This document shows, in pieces, positions 54,337 through 63,183 of a stretch of 64,000 bases of DNA. Each line of letters opens with the position of its first letter. Position 1 is the first letter of the stretch. The stretch spans positions 1-64,000 of the forward strand of contig NZ_JANIKD010000008.1 of NCBI RefSeq assembly GCF_024580955.1. Reading direction: 5' to 3'. A program made the translations under genes and the position numbers. The DNA comes from Corynebacterium sp. 122RC1. Lineage in GTDB: Bacteria; Actinomycetota; Actinomycetes; Mycobacteriales; Mycobacteriaceae. A model generated the notes under the pieces. The model worked only from the letters and a program-made list of their open reading frames with translations, was not told the origin of the DNA and ran no database searches.

Positions 54337-54457
54337 GCGTTGGTCGATAGGTTAAAGTCGATAGGCCGTTGCGTTGGTCGATAGGACGGCCCATTTTGGG
54401 GAAAAACGGGTCCTATCGACTTTTATCTATCGACCAACGCGTCCTATCGACCAACGC
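54337..54457. repeat. Nested palindrome of six GTCGATAGG boxes upstream of polA
   Basis: Three forward boxes (54337-54351, 54356-54365 and 54371-54387) face three inverted ones (54410-54420, 54427-54440 and 54441-54457) around a centre near 54397. Two copies are extended to GCGTTGGTCGATAGGAC (54371-54387, and its exact inverse at 54441-54457). The 416-bp gap between tRNA-Leu and polA contains nothing else recognisable. Confidence 0.85.
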
Positions 54458-54563
54458 GCCAGCGTGCACGGAGCGCATTGCGCCATCAAGGCAACGCCGG
54501 ACAGCCCTAATCCCTCCCAAACCCGTTCAATCAACGTTCGGGCCGACGGCTACACTGGTGCGC

Positions 54564-57305
54564 GTGACTTCCAACAGCACTTCCAATAGCAATCGTCTCA
54601 TGCTCATCGACGGCCACTCCATGGCCTTCCGTGCGTTCTTTGCCCTGCCGGCAGAAAACTTTTCTACCTCGGGTGGCCAGTCCACCAATGCGGTGTATGG
54701 ATTCCTGTCAATGCTCGCAACGTTGCTGGTAGATGAACAGCCAAGCCATGTTGCGGTGGCTTTTGACGTGGGGCGGCAAACCTTCCGTTCGGAAATGTTC
54801 CCTGACTATAAGGCCCAACGTGAGGCAACTCCGCCCGAGTTTAAGGGCCAGGTTGGTTTGATAAAAGAAGTGCTCGAGCAATTGGGCATTGTGACCTTGG
54901 AAAAAGAAAACTTCGAGGCCGATGACATCATCGCAACACTGGCCACCCAAGCAAAACCGCTCGGCTTTGAAACGTTGATCGTCACTGGAGACCGCGATTC
55001 TTTCCAGTTAGTCAATGATTCCACCACCGTGCTTTACCCGATGCGCGGAGTATCTGTGTTGCACCGATTCACCCCGGAGGCGGTGGAAGAAAAATACGGC
55101 CTTACCCCAGCGCAGTACCCCGAGTTTGCAGCGCTGCGTGGCGACCCATCCGATAACCTCCCGAGCGTCCCTGGCGTGGGGGAGAAGACCGCCACCAAGT
55201 GGATTGTCCAATATGGAACCTTGGAGGCCCTGCTCGAGCATGCGGAGGAAATCAAGGGCAAGGTTGGCATTTCCCTTCGCGAGCGCATTGAACAGGTGCG
55301 GATGAACCGCAAGCTCACAGAGATGATCAAAGACCTGGAACTGCCATATTCCCCTGATCAACTAGAGCTCCGCCCTGCGGACCTGCAGGGTGTGACAGAG
55401 CAATTCGACCGTCTGGAATTTGGTGTTAACCTGCGCGAACGCGTCATCGCGGCCGTGGGGGCGCAAGCCGAAACTCCGGTGGAAATCCAGGCTGAAGTCC
55501 AGATCACGGTGGATACAGAGCCCTTGGAAAAGTGGCTAGCGGGCCGCGGTGAGAACGGGGTTGCTGTGGTTGTGCGGGGCGTCGGAACGCCTGCTCAGGG
55601 CGACGCGCAAGCGGTGGCGCTGCTGGATTCCGAACGCCATGCAAAAGCCGTGGATCTGGGGGAGATCACTCCGGAGGAGGAGCAGGCGCTCGCGCAGTGG
55701 CTCGCAAGTGCCGCTCCAAAGTTCTTCCACCATGCAAAGCCCACGATCCACATGCTGCTAGGCAGGGGATTTGCGTTGGGTGGGCTCGCGCAAGATACCT
55801 CGATCGCCGCGTACTTGCTTCGCCCCGGACAACGCACCTACGAGCTCAAGGACGTCTACCAGCGTCACCTGCAGCGCCCACTGCCAGGTCAGGGAGCCGC
55901 ACAAGCTGGGGATTCCAGCGGTTCCGCGGAATCTGCCGAGCAGTTGAGTTTGCTCGACATTGCTGGGCACGAGGGTGCAGGGCTGGGCGCGGATGAGCTT
56001 GCGGCAATGATCGACGAAGCCGCCGCGGTCATGGACCTTGCGGAAGCGCTGACGGAACAGTTGCAGGCGATTGACTCCTTTGCGCTGTACCAGGATTTGG
56101 AATTGCCGCTCGTGGGGATCCTCGCTCGCATGGAACACGTGGGCATTCAGGTGAACGCGGCAACGCTTGAGGAGCAGCTCGAAACGTTTAAGGCGCAGGT
56201 CGCACAGGCGGAAGCTGAAGCGCGGGCACTGGTGGGGGATGAAACCCTCAACCTGTCTAGCCCCAAGCAGCTTCAGACCGTGCTTTTTGACACGCTCGCG
56301 CTGCCCAAAACCAAGAAAACTAAGACCGGTTATTCCACCGCCGCAAAGGAAATCGAGGTGCTTGCGGAAAAGCACCCCCATCCTTTCTTGGATCATTTGC
56401 TCGCTCACCGCGAGTACCAAAAGATGAAAACCACCCTGGAAGGCCTTTTGAAGGCAATCGGTCCCGACGGCCGAATCCACACCACCTTCAACCAGACGGT
56501 TGCATCTACCGGACGCTTAAGCTCCACTGAGCCGAACCTGCAAAACATCCCCGTGCGAACGGAAGCGGGCCGCAAGATTCGTTCCGCATTTGAAGTGGGT
56601 CAAGGCTACGAAACGCTGCTCACCGCGGACTATTCGCAGATTGAAATGCGAGTTATGGCGCACCTTTCCGCCGATCAAGGCTTGGTGGAGGCATATCGGG
56701 AAGGTGAAGACCTGCACAACTACGTTGGATCCAAAGTCTTTGACGTACCGGTGGACCAAGTGACGCCGGAATTGCGCCGCCGAGTAAAGGCCATGAGCTA
56801 CGGGCTTGTGTATGGCCTCTCAGCGTTCGGTCTCTCCCAACAACTGGGAATCCCAGCAGGTGAAGCCAAGCAGATCATGGAAAACTACTTTGAGCGATTC
56901 GGTGGAGTGAAACGCTACCTCGATGAAGTAGTAGAACAAGCCCGCAAGGACGGATACACCCAAACCCTCTTCGGGCGCCGCAGGTATCTACCGGAGCTCA
57001 ACTCTGACAACCGCGTAGCTCGCGAAAACGCCGAACGGGCAGCACTCAACGCGCCGATTCAGGGGACCGCTGCAGACATCATTAAGGTGGCCATGATTCG
57101 GGTGGACCAAGCATTCACCGAGGCCAAGCTACAGTCCAGGGTGCTGCTGCAAGTTCACGACGAACTCGTGGTTGAAGTTGCCCCTGGTGAGCTCGAGCGG
57201 ACCCAGGAAATCCTGGAACGCGAGATGGATCAAGCCATCAGCCTTGATGTTCCGCTGGAGGTGTCCGCGGGTGCCGGAGTGAACTGGGACGAAGCGGCTC
57301 ACTAG
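54564..57305 (+). CDS. polA: DNA polymerase I
   Basis: This 913-aa repair and Okazaki-fragment polymerase has an N-terminal 5'-3' exonuclease (LMLIDGHSMAFRAFF, then VTGDRDSFQLV and GDPSDNLP). A central 3'-5' exonuclease-like domain has lost the usual acidic residues, as in other actinobacteria. The C-terminal polymerase has motif A DYSQIE (689-694) and motif C QVHDE (863-867). GTG 54564 is chosen because TACACT ends 7 nt before it (leaderless). The first residues TSNSTSNSN come from a 6-bp-type repeat, and ATG 54600 is an alternative. It overlaps the convergent methyltransferase by 4 nt. Confidence 0.95.
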   Translation: MTSNSTSNSNRLMLIDGHSMAFRAFFALPAENFSTSGGQSTNAVYGFLSMLATLLVDEQPSHVAVAFDVGRQTFRSEMFPDYKAQREATPPEFKGQVGLIKEVLEQLGIVTLEKENFEADDIIATLATQAKPLGFETLIVTGDRDSFQLVNDSTTVLYPMRGVSVLHRFTPEAVEEKYGLTPAQYPEFAALRGDPSDNLPSVPGVGEKTATKWIVQYGTLEALLEHAEEIKGKVGISLRERIEQVRMNRKLTEMIKDLELPYSPDQLELRPADLQGVTEQFDRLEFGVNLRERVIAAVGAQAETPVEIQAEVQITVDTEPLEKWLAGRGENGVAVVVRGVGTPAQGDAQAVALLDSERHAKAVDLGEITPEEEQALAQWLASAAPKFFHHAKPTIHMLLGRGFALGGLAQDTSIAAYLLRPGQRTYELKDVYQRHLQRPLPGQGAAQAGDSSGSAESAEQLSLLDIAGHEGAGLGADELAAMIDEAAAVMDLAEALTEQLQAIDSFALYQDLELPLVGILARMEHVGIQVNAATLEEQLETFKAQVAQAEAEARALVGDETLNLSSPKQLQTVLFDTLALPKTKKTKTGYSTAAKEIEVLAEKHPHPFLDHLLAHREYQKMKTTLEGLLKAIGPDGRIHTTFNQTVASTGRLSSTEPNLQNIPVRTEAGRKIRSAFEVGQGYETLLTADYSQIEMRVMAHLSADQGLVEAYREGEDLHNYVGSKVFDVPVDQVTPELRRRVKAMSYGLVYGLSAFGLSQQLGIPAGEAKQIMENYFERFGGVKRYLDEVVEQARKDGYTQTLFGRRRYLPELNSDNRVARENAERAALNAPIQGTAADIIKVAMIRVDQAFTEAKLQSRVLLQVHDELVVEVAPGELERTQEILEREMDQAISLDVPLEVSAGAGVNWDEAAH

Positions 57306-58159
57306 GCTTGGCAGCAAAAAATCGCCGTACCGGGGAACAGGGCACCACGCTGCGGGGACCACTGGCCCCAGGTCTCTGTCAGGTCATCCGGCCAAGTGGG
57401 TTCCAGGACATCCAGCAATTCGAACCCGGAATCGCGGATTGTCCTGATCCACTCGCCGAACGTGCGGTGATACTCGGCATACAGAATCTCTCCGGACTCG
57501 CTGGTTTCCACGTACTCGGTGTCAAAGTAGGAATAGCTTGCGGTGAGAGCGGTGGGGTCGTCGGGAAACACCCAGCGCATAGGGTGTGTCACGGAGAACA
57601 CCCACCGGCCGCCCGGCACCAAGACCCGGTGAATATCTGCCATTACAGCCTGCACATCCGGGACAAAAGGCAATGCCCCAAATGCAGAAAAGGCGATGTC
57701 AAAAGCGTTGTCCCGAAACGGCAACGCCTGCGCATCGGCTTGCAACAACACTGCCTCACTCGGTGGGGCGTAGCCGAGCATGCCACGGGAAATGTCAAAG
57801 CCAACCACAGTGGCTCCGGTACCCGCCAACTCATTGGCCAGCCAAGCGCTGCAAGCCGCCTGGCCGCAGCCCACCTCTAGGATGCGTTTCCCGGCGGCGT
57901 TGCCAAGCAGGCGAGCGTCCTTTTCACTGAGCATCTCCGGGCACCAGTAGAATCCATCCAGGTAGTGCGCGTGTTCGCTCACGTACCGCGCGGCATCCGA
58001 ATCCCACCAGTTCTGGTTGGCTCGCGCTGCTAGCCGCCCGCGACGGTCCTCACGGCCCACGCTGGCACCAGCGGGGAAGCCGCTGGGCACAGTGGTAGGC
58101 GGCTGCTCACTCGGTGATGTGGGAGAAGGTTGTGCAGTTGGTTGCTGCTCGGCGCTCAT
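57302..58159 (-). CDS. Class I SAM-dependent methyltransferase
   Basis: This 285-aa Methyltransf_11-type protein has motif I ILEVGCGQAACSAWLA, VVGFDISRGML, DAQALPF and HRVLVPGGRWVFSVTHP. A Pro/Ser/Thr-rich N-terminal 30 residues precede the domain. A similar gene lies next to polA in other Mycobacteriales, from memory. The substrate is unknown. TAGGCT lies 8 nt upstream of its ATG. It is convergent with polA and overlaps it by 4 nt. Confidence 0.83.
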   Translation of the reverse strand: MSAEQQPTAQPSPTSPSEQPPTTVPSGFPAGASVGREDRRGRLAARANQNWWDSDAARYVSEHAHYLDGFYWCPEMLSEKDARLLGNAAGKRILEVGCGQAACSAWLANELAGTGATVVGFDISRGMLGYAPPSEAVLLQADAQALPFRDNAFDIAFSAFGALPFVPDVQAVMADIHRVLVPGGRWVFSVTHPMRWVFPDDPTALTASYSYFDTEYVETSESGEILYAEYHRTFGEWIRTIRDSGFELLDVLEPTWPDDLTETWGQWSPQRGALFPGTAIFCCQA

Positions 58160-58169
58160 AAGGGCTCAG

Positions 58170-58196
58170 CCTAGTCCGCCTAGTCCGCCTAGTCCG
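58170..58196 (+). repeat. 9-bp tandem repeat in a methyltransferase promoter
   Basis: Three units of CCTAGTCCG. On the minus strand they read CGGACTAGG; the innermost copy supplies the first bases of the -10-like TAGGCT. Confidence 0.85.
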
Positions 58197-58303
58197 CTGC
58201 CTCGGCGCGGTGTGAAGAAAGGCAGGAGGCTGAGGCGGTGGCGTCGGTACGGCAGCGCCAGCGTTACGTGGTGAAAAATCCACAACACGCCCGCACTGAT
58301 ACC

Positions 58304-58332
58304 TTGATTACGCTGCGGAAAGGGCGTAGAGT
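58304..58332 (+). promoter_or_regulatory. Probable rpsA promoter
   Basis: -35 TTGATT (58304-58309), a 17-nt spacer and -10 TAGAGT (58327-58332). It gives a leader of about 170 nt before rpsA. I see no recognised riboswitch in the leader; such length is common in S1 mRNA, which is autoregulated in other bacteria. Confidence 0.6.
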
Positions 58333-58508
58333 TTGCAAGGCGTGCCGTTTTTGCGCGGGGTCTGGCCTAGCTGTAGGACGGGTCAAGCCCCTGGGTAAAT
58401 GAACCAAATCCGCCGATGAGCTGTGCTTTTGCGCGCCCATTGCCAGGTTTGTGGAGGCATCTCAAGCAAATTGTCCATCAACTATTCCTACGCATTTCGG
58501 AGCATTTA

Positions 58509-59972
58509 ATGCCAACCAACAACGTGCCTCAGGTAGCCATCAACGATATTGGCTCCGCTGAGGATTTCCTCGCTGCTGTCGATGCCACCATCAAGTACTT
58601 CAACGATGGTGACATCGTGGAGGGCACCGTGGTCAAGGTTGACCACGATGAGGTTCTGCTCGACATCGGATACAAGACCGAGGGTGTTATCCCATCCCGC
58701 GAGCTTTCCATCAAGCATGACGTCGATCCAGACGAGGTTGTCGAGGTCGGCGACCAAATCGACGCACTTGTTCTCACCAAGGAGGACAAGGAAGGTCGCC
58801 TGATTCTGTCCAAGAAGCGCGCACAGTACGAGCGTGCATGGGGTGCAATCGAGGACCTCAAGGAGAAGGACGAGGCCGTTACCGGTACCGTCATCGAGGT
58901 CGTCAAGGGCGGCCTGATCCTGGACATCGGCCTGCGTGGCTTCCTGCCAGCTTCCCTCGTGGAGATGCGTCGCGTTCGCGACCTCGACCCATACATCGGG
59001 CAGCAGCTCGAGGCCAAGATCATCGAGCTGGACAAGCAGCGCAACAACGTGGTGCTTTCCCGCCGTGCATGGCTCGAGCAGACTCAGTCCGAGGTTCGCT
59101 CTGAGTTCCTGCACCAGCTTCAGAAGGGCCAGGTCCGCAAGGGCGTTGTGTCCTCCATTGTTAACTTCGGTGCATTCGTGGATCTGGGCGGCGTAGACGG
59201 CCTCGTGCACGTCTCCGAGCTTTCCTGGAAGCACATCGATCACCCAACCGAGGTTGTCACCGTTGGTGACGAGGTCACCGTTGAGGTTCTCGACGTTGAT
59301 CTGGACCGCGAGCGCGTCTCCCTGTCCCTGAAGGCAACCCAAGAGGATCCATGGCGCGTGTTCGCACGCACCCACGCTGTGGGCCAGATCGTGCCAGGCA
59401 AGGTCACCAAGCTCGTCCCATTCGGTGCGTTCGTTCGCGTTGAAGAGGGTATCGAGGGCCTCGTTCACATCTCCGAGCTGGCTCAGCGCCACGTGGAGGT
59501 TCCAGACCAGGTTGTCACCGTTGGTGACGAGGCCATGGTCAAGGTCATCGACATCGACCTCGAGCGTCGCCGCATCTCCCTGTCCCTGAAGCAGGCTGAT
59601 GAGGACTACACCGAAGAGTTCGACCCATCCAAGTACGGCATGGCCGACTCCTACGACGAGCAGGGCAACTACATCTTCCCTGAGGGCTTCGACCCAGAGA
59701 CCAACGAATGGCTCGAGGGCTTCGACGCTCAGCGTCAGGAGTGGGAGGCACGCTACGCAGAGTCCGAGCGTCGCTTCAACCTCCACACCGCTCAGATCGA
59801 GCGCTCCCGCGCTGCCGCTGAAGAAGCAGCAGCATCCGGTGAGGCTACCCACTACTCCTCCGAGTCCGCTGAGGCAGCTCCGGCAGCAGACTCCGCAGAG
59901 GCAGAGGGTGGCTCCCTGGCTTCCGACGAGCAGCTTGCTGCTCTGCGCGAGAAGCTCGCCGGTGGTGAGTAA
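58509..59972 (+). CDS. rpsA: 30S ribosomal protein S1
   Basis: This 487-aa actinobacterial-type S1 has four S1 RNA-binding repeats (about 35-105, 125-190, 210-280 and 295-365). The second pair is highly similar, with VSSIVNFGAFVDLGGVDGLV and VTKLVPFGAFVRVEEGIEGL. An acidic, Ala/Glu/Ser-rich C-terminus ends REKLAGGE. It helps load mRNA on the ribosome. The ATG at 58509 follows GGAG at 58498-58501. Codon use is strongly biased, as in a very highly expressed gene. Confidence 0.96.
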   Translation: MPTNNVPQVAINDIGSAEDFLAAVDATIKYFNDGDIVEGTVVKVDHDEVLLDIGYKTEGVIPSRELSIKHDVDPDEVVEVGDQIDALVLTKEDKEGRLILSKKRAQYERAWGAIEDLKEKDEAVTGTVIEVVKGGLILDIGLRGFLPASLVEMRRVRDLDPYIGQQLEAKIIELDKQRNNVVLSRRAWLEQTQSEVRSEFLHQLQKGQVRKGVVSSIVNFGAFVDLGGVDGLVHVSELSWKHIDHPTEVVTVGDEVTVEVLDVDLDRERVSLSLKATQEDPWRVFARTHAVGQIVPGKVTKLVPFGAFVRVEEGIEGLVHISELAQRHVEVPDQVVTVGDEAMVKVIDIDLERRRISLSLKQADEDYTEEFDPSKYGMADSYDEQGNYIFPEGFDPETNEWLEGFDAQRQEWEARYAESERRFNLHTAQIERSRAAAEEAAASGEATHYSSESAEAAPAADSAEAEGGSLASDEQLAALREKLAGGE

Positions 59973-59999
59973 ACACTCACAGCAGTGAGCACCTGAGAA

Positions 60000-60034
60000 A
60001 GGGCTGGTTCCGCATTGCGGGCCAGCTCTTTTTT
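60000..60034 (+). terminator. rpsA terminator
   Basis: AGGGCTGG / CCAGCTCT (one G-T pair) plus an inner CCGC/GCGG with a 3-nt loop, then TTTTTT. It lies 28 nt past the stop. Confidence 0.9.
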
Positions 60035-60128
60035 GCTGCCTGAAACCCCATACCCTAAAGCTTTGAAGCCGAGCACCAACGGAGAATGTGATTCACTTTG
60101 CATTGGGATCCAGAAGTGGCGTGTTCGA

Positions 60129-60157
60129 TTGAATTCACCCGAATGTGCCCGTACACT
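60129..60157 (+). promoter_or_regulatory. Probable ptsG promoter
   Basis: -35 TTGAAT (60129-60134), a 17-nt spacer and -10 TACACT (60152-60157). Downstream, within the leader (60180-60235), are three AACAAA/TTTGTT-type motifs, possible SugR-like sites, though no exact operator was matched. Confidence 0.55.
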
Positions 60158-60316
60158 CATACCTGTTTCTGCTTTTCTGTTTGTTCAAAAGAGAAAGCCA
60201 ACAAAAGGGCGCAAGCTCACACGAACAAACACCTATGCAGTCCATACATATAGGGAGATCGCCGGGGTTTTGAGCCGGTTCTTCCTCACACATAGACAAG
60301 AAAGGCTGGTTCTCGG

Positions 60317-62365
60317 ATGGCTTCTGTGAAGCAAGTATCTGAGGAAATCCTGGAAAAAATTGGTGGAGCGGAAAACATTGCGTCTCTCACGCACTGCGCC
60401 ACCCGCCTACGCTTCCAGCTCAATGATCAATCCAAGGCAGATCAACAAGCGCTCGACGCAATCCCTGCAGTTCTCGGCGTAGTTCCTCAGGGTTCCACCG
60501 GCATGCAGGTGGTCATGGGCGGCGACGTTGCCAACTACTACCAGGAACTCGTTGCGCTGCCAGGCGTTTCTGGAAGTGCGGAATCCGACGCGCCCAAGTC
60601 CGCAGGCAAGAAGGAATACGGCGGCGTACGCGGCAAGTATTCCTGGGTGGACTACTGCTTTGAGTTCCTTTCCGATACGTTCCGCCCGATCCTGTGGGCG
60701 CTGCTCGGCGCCTCGCTGATCATCACCATGCTGGTGCTTGCCGATACCTTCGGCTGGCAAGACTTCCGCGCCCCAATGGAAGAGCAGCCAGCAACCTACC
60801 AGTTGCTGCACGCAATGTGGCGCTCGGTGTTCTACTTCCTGCCAATCATGATTGGTGCTACCGCAGCGAAGAAACTGGGTGCCAACGAGTGGGTTGGTGC
60901 GGCGATTCCTGCGGCCTTGCTCACGCCGGAGTTCCTGGCCATGGGCTCCGCTGGCGACGTCGTTGATGTGTTCGGCTTGCCTCTGGTGATCAATGACTAC
61001 GGCGGACAGGTGTTCCCACCGCTGATCGCCGCGATTGGCCTGTTCTGGGTGGAAAAGGGCCTGAAGAAGCTCATCCCGGGCTCGGTGCAGATGGTGTTCG
61101 TGCCGTTCTTCTCCCTGCTCATCATGATCCCGCTGACTGCGTTCCTGCTCGGCCCATTCGGCATCGGCATTGGTAACGGCATTTCCAACTTCCTCTACGC
61201 GGTCAATGACTTCTCGCCATTCATCCTGGCGATCATCATTCCGCTGCTCTACCCATTCCTCGTGCCACTCGGCCTGCACTGGCCACTGAACGCCATCATG
61301 GTGCAGAACCTCGCCGTGCTTGGCTACGACTTCATCCAGGGCCCAATGGGTGCGTGGAACTTTGCCTGCTTCGGTGTGGTCACCGGCGTGATGGTGGTGT
61401 CCATGCGCGAGGGCAACAGGCAGATGCGCCAGGTCTCCATGGGTGGCATGATGGCTGGCCTGCTCGGTGGTATTTCCGAGCCATCCCTCTACGGCGTGCT
61501 CCTGCGTTTCCGCAAGACCTACTTCCGTCTCCTTCCAGGCTGTTTTGTGGGCGGCGTGATCATGGGTCTGTTCAACGTGAAGGCCTCCGCATTCGTGTTC
61601 ACCTCCTTGCTCACCATCCCAGCGATGGAGCCTATGGGCGGCTATGCAATTGGTATCGCCGCAGCATTCTTCACCTCCTTCTTCCTGGTGGTCTTCCTGG
61701 ACTACCGCTCCAAGGAGGAAAAGGCTGACGCGCTGGCACAGCTTGCACGCCAGAGCGAGGTTGAGGAATCCCCAGTGATCCCAGAAGCCACCCCAGCTAC
61801 CACCTCCACTTCCGCTTCCGCTGCAGTTCCTGTTGCCGCCACCACCGCGGGCGCCGCTACCGCAACTGCAGTCGCAGACGCCCCAGTCAAGACCGCACTC
61901 GAGCCAGGCACCGTTACCCAGATCACCAGCCCACTGGAGGGTCAGGCGGTTGCACTCAGCGAGGTCCCAGACCCAATCTTTGCCACCGCAAAGCTCGGCC
62001 AGGGCGTTGCAGTGATCCCAAGCGGCACCGAGGTTGTTGCGCCTGCCGACGCCACCGTGATCGCCGTGCAAAAGTCTGGCCACGCTGTAGGCCTGCGCTT
62101 GGACAGCGGCGTGGAGCTGCTGGTCCACCTTGGTATTGACACCGTCCAGCTCGGCGGCGAAGGCTTCACCGTTCACGTGGCCCGCAAGGACCGTGTGAGC
62201 GCCGGTGACAAGCTGATCAGCTTCGATCCAAAGTTCATTGAATCTAAGGGCTACAACCTGATCACCCCAGTGCTCGTGACCAACACTGCGAAGTTCGCTG
62301 AGGTGCAGGGACGCCCAGCACCAGCAGTTGGCGCAGACACCGTGGTGATTGAAACCCGCGCATAG
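60317..62365 (+). CDS. ptsG: PTS glucose-specific transporter EIIBCA
   Basis: This 682-aa enzyme II imports and phosphorylates glucose. Domain order is IIB (phosphoacceptor Cys27 in THCATRLRF), IIC (about 110-480, with GAWNFACFGVVTGV and GGISEPSLYGVLLRF) and IIA (about 545-670, His604 in ELLVHLGIDT). An Ala/Thr-rich linker (about 490-545) joins C and A. Sequence and place next to rpsA and coaE match C. glutamicum ptsG better than the sucrose permease ptsS, from memory. AAAGG lies upstream of the ATG. Its long leader carries a separate promoter, in keeping with sugar regulation. Confidence 0.93.
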   Translation: MASVKQVSEEILEKIGGAENIASLTHCATRLRFQLNDQSKADQQALDAIPAVLGVVPQGSTGMQVVMGGDVANYYQELVALPGVSGSAESDAPKSAGKKEYGGVRGKYSWVDYCFEFLSDTFRPILWALLGASLIITMLVLADTFGWQDFRAPMEEQPATYQLLHAMWRSVFYFLPIMIGATAAKKLGANEWVGAAIPAALLTPEFLAMGSAGDVVDVFGLPLVINDYGGQVFPPLIAAIGLFWVEKGLKKLIPGSVQMVFVPFFSLLIMIPLTAFLLGPFGIGIGNGISNFLYAVNDFSPFILAIIIPLLYPFLVPLGLHWPLNAIMVQNLAVLGYDFIQGPMGAWNFACFGVVTGVMVVSMREGNRQMRQVSMGGMMAGLLGGISEPSLYGVLLRFRKTYFRLLPGCFVGGVIMGLFNVKASAFVFTSLLTIPAMEPMGGYAIGIAAAFFTSFFLVVFLDYRSKEEKADALAQLARQSEVEESPVIPEATPATTSTSASAAVPVAATTAGAATATAVADAPVKTALEPGTVTQITSPLEGQAVALSEVPDPIFATAKLGQGVAVIPSGTEVVAPADATVIAVQKSGHAVGLRLDSGVELLVHLGIDTVQLGGEGFTVHVARKDRVSAGDKLISFDPKFIESKGYNLITPVLVTNTAKFAEVQGRPAPAVGADTVVIETRA

Positions 62366-62388
62366 CTCAAGCATCACCTGCAGCTGAG

Positions 62389-62434
62389 CCGCGGCATCGC
62401 CGCCCACATACATGGGCGAGGTGCCGCGGTTTTT
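62389..62434 (+). terminator. ptsG terminator
   Basis: CCGCGGCA (62389-62396) / TGCCGCGG (62422-62429), with an inner CGCCCA/TGGGCG stem, then TTTTT. It lies immediately upstream of coaE. Confidence 0.9.
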
Positions 62435-62450
62435 GCGCTTTAATGGTTGC

Positions 62451-63068
62451 ATGACTGTTCTTGGAATCACCGGCGGCATTGGCAGTGGAAAATCCACCGT
62501 GACCAAGGCGCTTGCACAGCGCGGCGCTTTGGTTGTGGACGCAGATCAGGTGGCACGGTTGGTGATGGAGCCGGGGCACCCGGTGCTGGCCAAGGTGGCC
62601 GAGGTGTTTGGTCACGATATTCTGCATCCCGATGGCAGCCTGGACCGGGCGCTTCTTGCGCAGCGGGCATTTGCCTCAACGGAACAGACCGCAAGACTCA
62701 ACGCCATTACGCACCCCGCGATCGCCGAGCTCATCAGCGAAGAACTCCGAAAGCATAATGCCGCCGCGGCAGCGGATAAGGCGGTGCCCGCGGTAGTACT
62801 GGACCACCCTTTGTTGATCGAGTCTGGCGCGATTGCACTGGTGGATAAGGTGGCTGTGGTTGTAGTGGATGTGGAGGAACGCATCCGCAGGCTCGGACAG
62901 TTCCGCGGAATCAGCGAGCAGGACGCCAGGGCGCGCATAGCCCAGCAGCTTTCTGACGAAGAACGCCTCCAACACGCCGACGCCGTGATTGACAACAACG
63001 GCAGCGTGGAGGATCTTGAGCCGCAGGTGGAAGCATTGTGGAACGAGGTGTTCGGCCGCGTGAGCTGA
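62451..63068 (+). CDS. coaE: Dephospho-CoA kinase
   Basis: This 205-aa P-loop kinase catalyses the last step of CoA synthesis. It has GITGGIGSGKST (4-15), DADQVARLV, VVLDHPLLIESG (catalytic DHPLL) and RRLGQFRGISEQDARARIAQQ. The ATG at 62451 lies 6 nt after TTTAAT, suggesting a leaderless transcript; an extension to 62412 would run into the terminator. It lies upstream of uvrB, as in other Mycobacteriales. Confidence 0.94.
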   Translation: MTVLGITGGIGSGKSTVTKALAQRGALVVDADQVARLVMEPGHPVLAKVAEVFGHDILHPDGSLDRALLAQRAFASTEQTARLNAITHPAIAELISEELRKHNAAAAADKAVPAVVLDHPLLIESGAIALVDKVAVVVVDVEERIRRLGQFRGISEQDARARIAQQLSDEERLQHADAVIDNNGSVEDLEPQVEALWNEVFGRVS

Positions 63069-63090
63069 TCTACAGGTGCGATGAGGAGGC

Positions 63091-63139
63091 GTTGAGCCCC
63101 AAGCCTGCGGTGATGGGTTGGCGCGTGGGGGCGTCGGAA
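63091..63139 (-). repeat. Intergenic hairpin element, inverted copy
   Basis: On the minus strand it begins TTCCGACGCCCCCACGCGCC, matching copies at 2457 and 6626, and ends in CTTGGGGCTC. It lies 23 nt after the coaE stop. Confidence 0.62.
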
Positions 63140-63183
63140 ATCCTGCGTGCAGTCTGCCTGCGAAAGCGCGTACCCTGTAATGC

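Noticed and set aside
54337-54457. CRISPR array
   Set aside because: The boxes face each other and spacing is short and irregular; no spacers or cas genes.
54369-54563. N-terminal extension of PolA
   Set aside because: It would translate half of the GTCGATAGG palindrome; a -10 box fits the GTG at 54564.
58333-58508. Riboswitch in the rpsA leader
   Set aside because: No conserved aptamer pattern was recognised; S1 autoregulation is a simpler explanation.
58506-59852. 448-codon open frame antisense to rpsA
   Set aside because: Arises from the regular codon use of the S1 gene; composition is implausible.
60407-62506. 699-codon open frame antisense to ptsG
   Set aside because: It mirrors the strongly biased codons of ptsG, has His/Glu-rich unnatural composition and no start signal.
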